NCBI GenBank assembly: GCA_963783095.1
Contig: CAWAMR010000014.1
Span: forward strand, 310,001 to 374,000
Direction of reading: 5' to 3'
Source: CAWAMR01 sp963783095
GTDB taxonomy: Bacteria > Planctomycetota > Planctomycetia > Gemmatales > Gemmataceae
DNA length: 64,000 bases
Part shown: piece by piece, positions 60,584 through 64,000 of the stretch
Numbering within the stretch: position 1 is the first letter of the stretch
Layout: the number at the start of each line of letters is the position of its first letter
Position numbers and translations under genes: made by a program
Notes under the pieces: generated by a model
Database searches by the model: none
The model's input: the letters and a program-made list of their open reading frames with translations, nothing else
Told to the model about the DNA's origin: nothing

Positions 60584-60669
60584 CGACATCGATTGATTCA
60601 ATTCTTGACAAGCAAAGCTCGATCGCGGAAAATCTTACTACAATTTTGACCTCATGATGGGAATAGTTC

Positions 60670-61203
60670 ATGCGGCGTATACCATCCCGTCGAATGCCAC
60701 CTTTGCCGATTCAATCTTCCTTGGGTGGCTGGATCTTTGTAGTGGTGATTGTCGGTGTTGTTAGTTCGGTGAGCTACTTCCATCCTTGGGCTCTGGCCGT
60801 ATTCATCGCATTCGCAATCAGGGCCATTATTGTCAATATCCAGTCGAAGAACCATTTTCGTCGGCTTTCTGAAGCACGTCCGAACGAAGATATTGGAACT
60901 TTTGCGAGGTCTTTCAACTACCGGGCGATCGATACGTGGATCATTCGCGCGGTCTATGAAGGGTTTCAAAGTTACCTTGGGGAGTATAACCGGCGTTTCC
61001 CTTTGCGGGCATCTGATACTTTTGAAGATCTCCGTATAGATGATGAGGACTTCGGCTATCTTATCATTGACATCGTAGATCGAGCGGGCCGGATAGAGAA
61101 AGAAGAAGAAAATCCACTGTTCGGGAAGGTCAACTCCCTCCGAGATGTGGTCATGTTCCTCTCCAATCTTCCGAGGCTCGCACAATCCGTACCATCAGTT
61201 TGA
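60670..61203 (+). CDS. Membrane-anchored hypothetical protein
   Basis: 177 residues, intact. Two adjacent hydrophobic segments near the N-terminus (WIFVVVIVGVVSSVSYF; WALAVFIAFAIRAIIV) form a hairpin. A soluble part follows, FARSFNYRAIDTWIIRAVYE and FPLRASDTFEDLRIDDEDFG, then YLIIDIVDRAGR and GKVNSLRDVVMFLSNLPRL. The end has the D-x-L ... V-x-D-x-V-x-F-L layout of carrier-protein-like helical bundles but no DSL serine. Not recognised further. Converges with the 545-residue gene. Confidence 0.6.
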   Translation: MRRIPSRRMPPLPIQSSLGGWIFVVVIVGVVSSVSYFHPWALAVFIAFAIRAIIVNIQSKNHFRRLSEARPNEDIGTFARSFNYRAIDTWIIRAVYEGFQSYLGEYNRRFPLRASDTFEDLRIDDEDFGYLIIDIVDRAGRIEKEEENPLFGKVNSLRDVVMFLSNLPRLAQSVPSV

Positions 61204-61215
61204 TGGTCGAACGAG

Positions 61216-62853
61216 TCAATCCTCCGCCGACAACCCCATCTTCAACAGTTCGACGAAGTCGGCGCTATAGCGTACGCGCAGCATCGGCCCGCCCTCCAGA
61301 TGAAGCCCCAGCAATTTTACCTTTTTGTTGTTCGGGAAAAGTTTTGACCAGTCTGCTTTGAGCTCTTTTCCGGTGAATAACTCAAACAATGGTGCGATGC
61401 GTTCGGGCGTTAGCTGCACCAAAAGCGATGGACCCTCTTTCGGTTTCATCTCCAACATCTCCTTGAGCCGATTCGTTGCCCCGTCGCCGATGGCAACGTA
61501 GACGGCATCCTCCTTGAATGCCAGGTAAAAATCCGACGAACCCAGACTATCCCTGGCGTCGTCCGATAAATCGAGCGTCATCTTGTGGGCCTTGATGCTG
61601 TCCGTTAGTTTCACCGCATTTGCCGAGAATTTCTTGCGATTATTTTCCGGGAGCAGATTCACGTAGACGAGCATTGCGGTTTCCAGTTCGCGCGCATGCT
61701 TCAGATGTGCTGCCCCAACCACGCAAATCGTGTTGGCCCCCTTGGCGTGCTTCACTGCTGCGCCGATATCGACACCTTCGACTTTGAGCGTTTTGCGAAC
61801 CACCTTCGCCAAAGGGCGAATTTTCTCGGCATCTCCTCCAAGATGGATTGCATTGAGCAACTCGTTTAACATTTCCTCGAACTCTTTATCGTCGCCCTTG
61901 ATGCCGCCGAAACTGCCGAGGGAGTAAACGAAACCCGCTGGAGTATCCTTCTCGAGTAATTCGGCAAACCGGGTTGGGCGCGGCTTGAAGTCCGCGATCT
62001 CGTTGCCGAGTGCCGACTCTTTCTTGGGAATCAAGTTGAACTCGAAAAGCAATTCATCGGTCTTGCGGTCGAAGTCGAGGCGAAGCGAAAACCACTTGGC
62101 TTCATCGACGACTCGCTTCAGGCGATCGATGAAGTCGGTCATGTCTGTGGCCCCGATCAGTCCCATCAATAACAATTCCATTGGCCCGAAACCGTTTTTG
62201 TTCTTGCCAATCAGCTCCAGGAATTGTTTGGCTGTTTTCTTGACCTCCGGTGGAATCCCTTCAACAAACAGCCGGGCGGAAAGTAATGCGGTATCGTCCT
62301 TGACAAAGAGATCCTTGGGATGCGGCAACTTATCGGCATCCTTGATGGCCGAGATATTGTCGAAGGCGACGTAAGCGCAATCGTTCTTGAATCGAAAAAA
62401 CGCGGGTTGTCGCGGACCGAAAAGGAGTACGTACTTAAATCCGCGGATTCCGTCCATTTCCTCCGTCAAGTCAGAAAATATCTTGCCGATTGTTTCGGTG
62501 AATACCTTGGGCTCTGGGACTGGAAATACCAGTACAGGTCTGGTTTCATTCAGATCGGGCTGGAAGGTGGCATAGACTCCCCACGGCTTGTTGGTATCGA
62601 CGGCTTTTTTCAAGTCGGGCAAGAACATGTCGATGAATCCCCGGACTTCCTTGGGATCGGGAATTGGGCTTTTCTTGGGAAGGCCCTTGAGTTTGGGGTA
62701 AACGTGGTCGTAGTCGGCAAGCCAACCTTCGAGCGGCTTGATCTGGAGGACGAAGTGGGGCCCGCCTTTGGGCGGATCGCGCGGGATCGGAGCAGCGGTA
62801 ACCGCTGAGTTGAGCACAACGGCAAAGGACACGGCTAATAATCCACGTAACAC
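61216..62853 (-). CDS. Secreted hypothetical protein (about 545 aa)
   Basis: A GTG at 62853 preceded by GAGGAG is chosen; it starts the signal peptide VLRGLLAVSFAVVLNSAVTA. Upstream codons to 62886 lack a site. The mature protein is mixed alpha/beta: GPHFVLQIKPLEGWLADYDH, NKPWGVYATFQPDLNETRPV, AFFRFKNDCAYVAFDNI, DSLGSSDFYLAFKEDAVYVA. Two roughly similar halves may be present. There is no known catalytic motif. The style matches large planctomycete exported proteins of unknown function. Intact frame. Confidence 0.7.
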   Translation of the reverse strand: MLRGLLAVSFAVVLNSAVTAAPIPRDPPKGGPHFVLQIKPLEGWLADYDHVYPKLKGLPKKSPIPDPKEVRGFIDMFLPDLKKAVDTNKPWGVYATFQPDLNETRPVLVFPVPEPKVFTETIGKIFSDLTEEMDGIRGFKYVLLFGPRQPAFFRFKNDCAYVAFDNISAIKDADKLPHPKDLFVKDDTALLSARLFVEGIPPEVKKTAKQFLELIGKNKNGFGPMELLLMGLIGATDMTDFIDRLKRVVDEAKWFSLRLDFDRKTDELLFEFNLIPKKESALGNEIADFKPRPTRFAELLEKDTPAGFVYSLGSFGGIKGDDKEFEEMLNELLNAIHLGGDAEKIRPLAKVVRKTLKVEGVDIGAAVKHAKGANTICVVGAAHLKHARELETAMLVYVNLLPENNRKKFSANAVKLTDSIKAHKMTLDLSDDARDSLGSSDFYLAFKEDAVYVAIGDGATNRLKEMLEMKPKEGPSLLVQLTPERIAPLFELFTGKELKADWSKLFPNNKKVKLLGLHLEGGPMLRVRYSADFVELLKMGLSAED

Positions 62854-62968
62854 GGGGGGCTCCTCTCGGATGAGTGGGGAACACATGAGTTTGATGATCC
62901 GCTCAGTCTTTGATATGAAAGCGCCGGCGCAGCAAAAGTCCTAATCTAGAATACAATGAAGGGCCGCG

Positions 62969-63031
62969 AGATACATCCGGTTCGTGGGAACCCACAAGCA
63001 GTACGACGAAATCGACGCCCAAACGATTTGA
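62969..63031 (+). pseudogene. HigB-type toxin, C-terminal remnant
   Basis: In one frame 62969-63031 reads RYIRFVGTHKQYDEIDAQTI followed by a stop. This is the C-terminal end of HigB mRNA-interferase toxins (the (Y/V)-x-R-F-V-G-T-H-x-x-Y-D-x-I-D-A segment). Everything before it is missing; upstream lies the start region of the divergent secreted-protein gene. The HigA-like gene begins 12 bases later. Confidence 0.7.
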
Positions 63032-63043
63032 CTGGGGAAGCGC

Positions 63044-63322
63044 ATGAAACCGAAAGTCATCAAAACCCAGGCCCAGTACGAGGCAACCCTGGCCCGCATC
63101 GAGAAGATTTTCAACGCCAAGCTCGGAACGGCCAAGGGAGATGAACTGGAATTGCTGCTTCTGCTGGCGGAAACTTACGAGGAAGCAGCCTATCCCGTAG
63201 AACTTCCCGATCCAGTTGCGGCCTTGCGCTTCCGCATGGAGCAAGAGGGCCTAAGGCCCAAGGATCTGATCCCCTACATCGGCAGCAAGAGCAAGGTTTC
63301 GGAAGTGTATCTCACCGACTGA
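63044..63322 (+). CDS. higA: HigA-type antitoxin, probably C-terminally truncated
   Basis: 92 residues: IKTQAQYEATLARIEKIFNA, GDELELLLLLAETYEEAAYP and the helix-turn-helix part ALRFRMEQEGLRPKDLIPYI followed by GSKSKVSEVYLTD and a stop. HigA antitoxins usually continue SEVLNRKRPLSLxMIRxLH for some 25 residues more, so the end is cut by a stop or frameshift after VSEV. The toxin gene upstream is reduced to its last 20 codons. The ribosome site is GGGGAAG. Confidence 0.75.
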   Translation: MKPKVIKTQAQYEATLARIEKIFNAKLGTAKGDELELLLLLAETYEEAAYPVELPDPVAALRFRMEQEGLRPKDLIPYIGSKSKVSEVYLTD

Positions 63323-63370
63323 ACCGGCTACAATCAAGCCAGGTGTCCCTTTATTCCGCAAGGAGCCGTC

Positions 63371-64000
63371 ATGCGCTATCTACTTGCTCTGATTCTCGGA
63401 GGATTGTTCATGGACCTCGGCATCTCCGCCGAACCGTTCAAATACCCGCCCGCCAAACGACTCGATCTGGTCGAAGACTATCACGGAGTCAAGGTTCCCG
63501 ACCCCTATCGATGGCTTGAAGACGATGTTCGCAAGTCCGCCGAGGTGAAGACCTGGGTCGAAGAAGAGAACCAGATCACCAATGCCTACCTCAAAGCCAT
63601 CCCGGAGCGCGAACCGATTCGCAAACGCCTCACCGAACTTTGGAACTACGAGAGATATTCGGCTCCCTCGAAGATCGGCGGCCGATATTTCTTCCGCAAG
63701 AACGATGGCCTGCAAAATCAGGCTGTCCTGTACACTCAGGATCAGCTCGACGACGCGCCCCGCGTTCTTCTGAATCCGAACGACGTGGACCAAGGACGGC
63801 ACCATCGCGCTGGGCGATACGGCCGTCAGCCCCGATGGCGAAATATCTCGCCTACGTCGACGTCCGAGGCCGGATCGGACTGGGAAACCTGGAAGGTCCT
63901 CGACATCGCCACCGCCAAGCCCTTGGCGATGAAATAAAGTGGGTGAAGTTCAGCGACGCTGTCGTGGACTCCCGATGAACAAGGCTTCTTCTACAGCCGC
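63371..64000 (+). CDS. Prolyl oligopeptidase family serine peptidase, 5' part, frameshifted
   Basis: The ATG at 63371 follows AAGGAG. Signal peptide MRYLLALILGGLFMDLGISA, then the N-terminal signature YPPAKRLDLVEDYHGVKVPD and PYRWLEDDVRKSAEVKTWVE, ending RVLLNPND. Further conserved propeller segments appear in other frames (KDGTIALGDTAVSPDG, KYLAYVDVRG, GSDWETWKVLDIATAKPLGD, KWVKFSDA, PDEQGFFYSR), needing shifts near 63787, 63839, 63873, 63927 and 63962. The catalytic domain lies beyond the window. Post-proline endopeptidase, exported. Confidence 0.85.

Overview
The window reads as a chromosomal piece of a planctomycete, most likely order Gemmatales. The pointers are a DUF1559 prepilin-like protein, a DUF4058 gene start, a DUF1080 gene, a large Ser/Thr kinase fused to TPRs, a kinase-like protein fused to WD40 repeats, a secreted Gly/Tyr-rich TPR protein, and a dnaG-rpoD pair whose RpoD N-terminus looks planctomycetal. 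Base composition is moderately GC-rich. Genes are loosely packed with many intergenic inverted repeats. I see no rRNA, convincing tRNA, CRISPR array, transposase or prophage.

Layout. 1-6.5 kb: DUF4058 start, a prenyltransferase-fold protein, a protein ending in a degenerate triosephosphate-isomerase-like domain, an HD phosphohydrolase, then damaged genes (secreted OB-like protein, MFS transporter, metallophosphoesterase). 6.5-10.6 kb: an ion/anion permease with a sensor kinase and an NtrC-type regulator. 10.6-14.7 kb: an MDR oxidoreductase, a cytochrome P450 and two small hypotheticals. 14.7-16.8 kb: a two-gene operon of a ParB/Srx-like protein and a possible nuclease. 17.2-20.8 kb: dnaG-rpoD. 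21.4-28.5 kb: a thioredoxin-fold protein, queC and queF, a BON protein, and a RimK ligase with its aspartic-protease-like partner. 28.7-37.7 kb: a glycosyltransferase, a KMO-like flavoprotein and, convergent with them, a FkbH-PCP-C-A-PCP-TE assembly-line protein. 37.8-43.1 kb: DUF1080, a remnant VapBC locus and the TPR kinase between two copies of a roughly 84-bp repeat. 43.1-50.4 kb: type II secretion/type IV pilus ATPase and inner-membrane protein, secreted proteins and DUF1559. 50.6-55.2 kb: kinase-WD40 protein. 55.5-60.6 kb: XPB-like helicase operon. 60.7-64 kb: hypotheticals, a HigBA remnant and the start of a prolyl oligopeptidase.

A dominant property is the number of indels inside conserved reading frames, including the essential dnaG. 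Many are one-base changes in homopolymers or loss of one GC unit from short GC runs, while the protein sequence on both sides stays conserved. I therefore annotate those genes as single loci spanning the shift and treat most shifts as probable sequence error. The larger deletions (MFS, metallophosphoesterase, vapC, higB) may be real decay or assembly joins.

The best candidates for unusual biology are the ParB-like/nuclease-like operon, the compact glyceryl-loading NRPS, the inactive TIM-like fusion, the prenyltransferase-fold protein lacking zinc ligands, the split XPB operon, and several intergenic hairpin-repeat families, some of which supply the last codons and stop codons of neighbouring genes.
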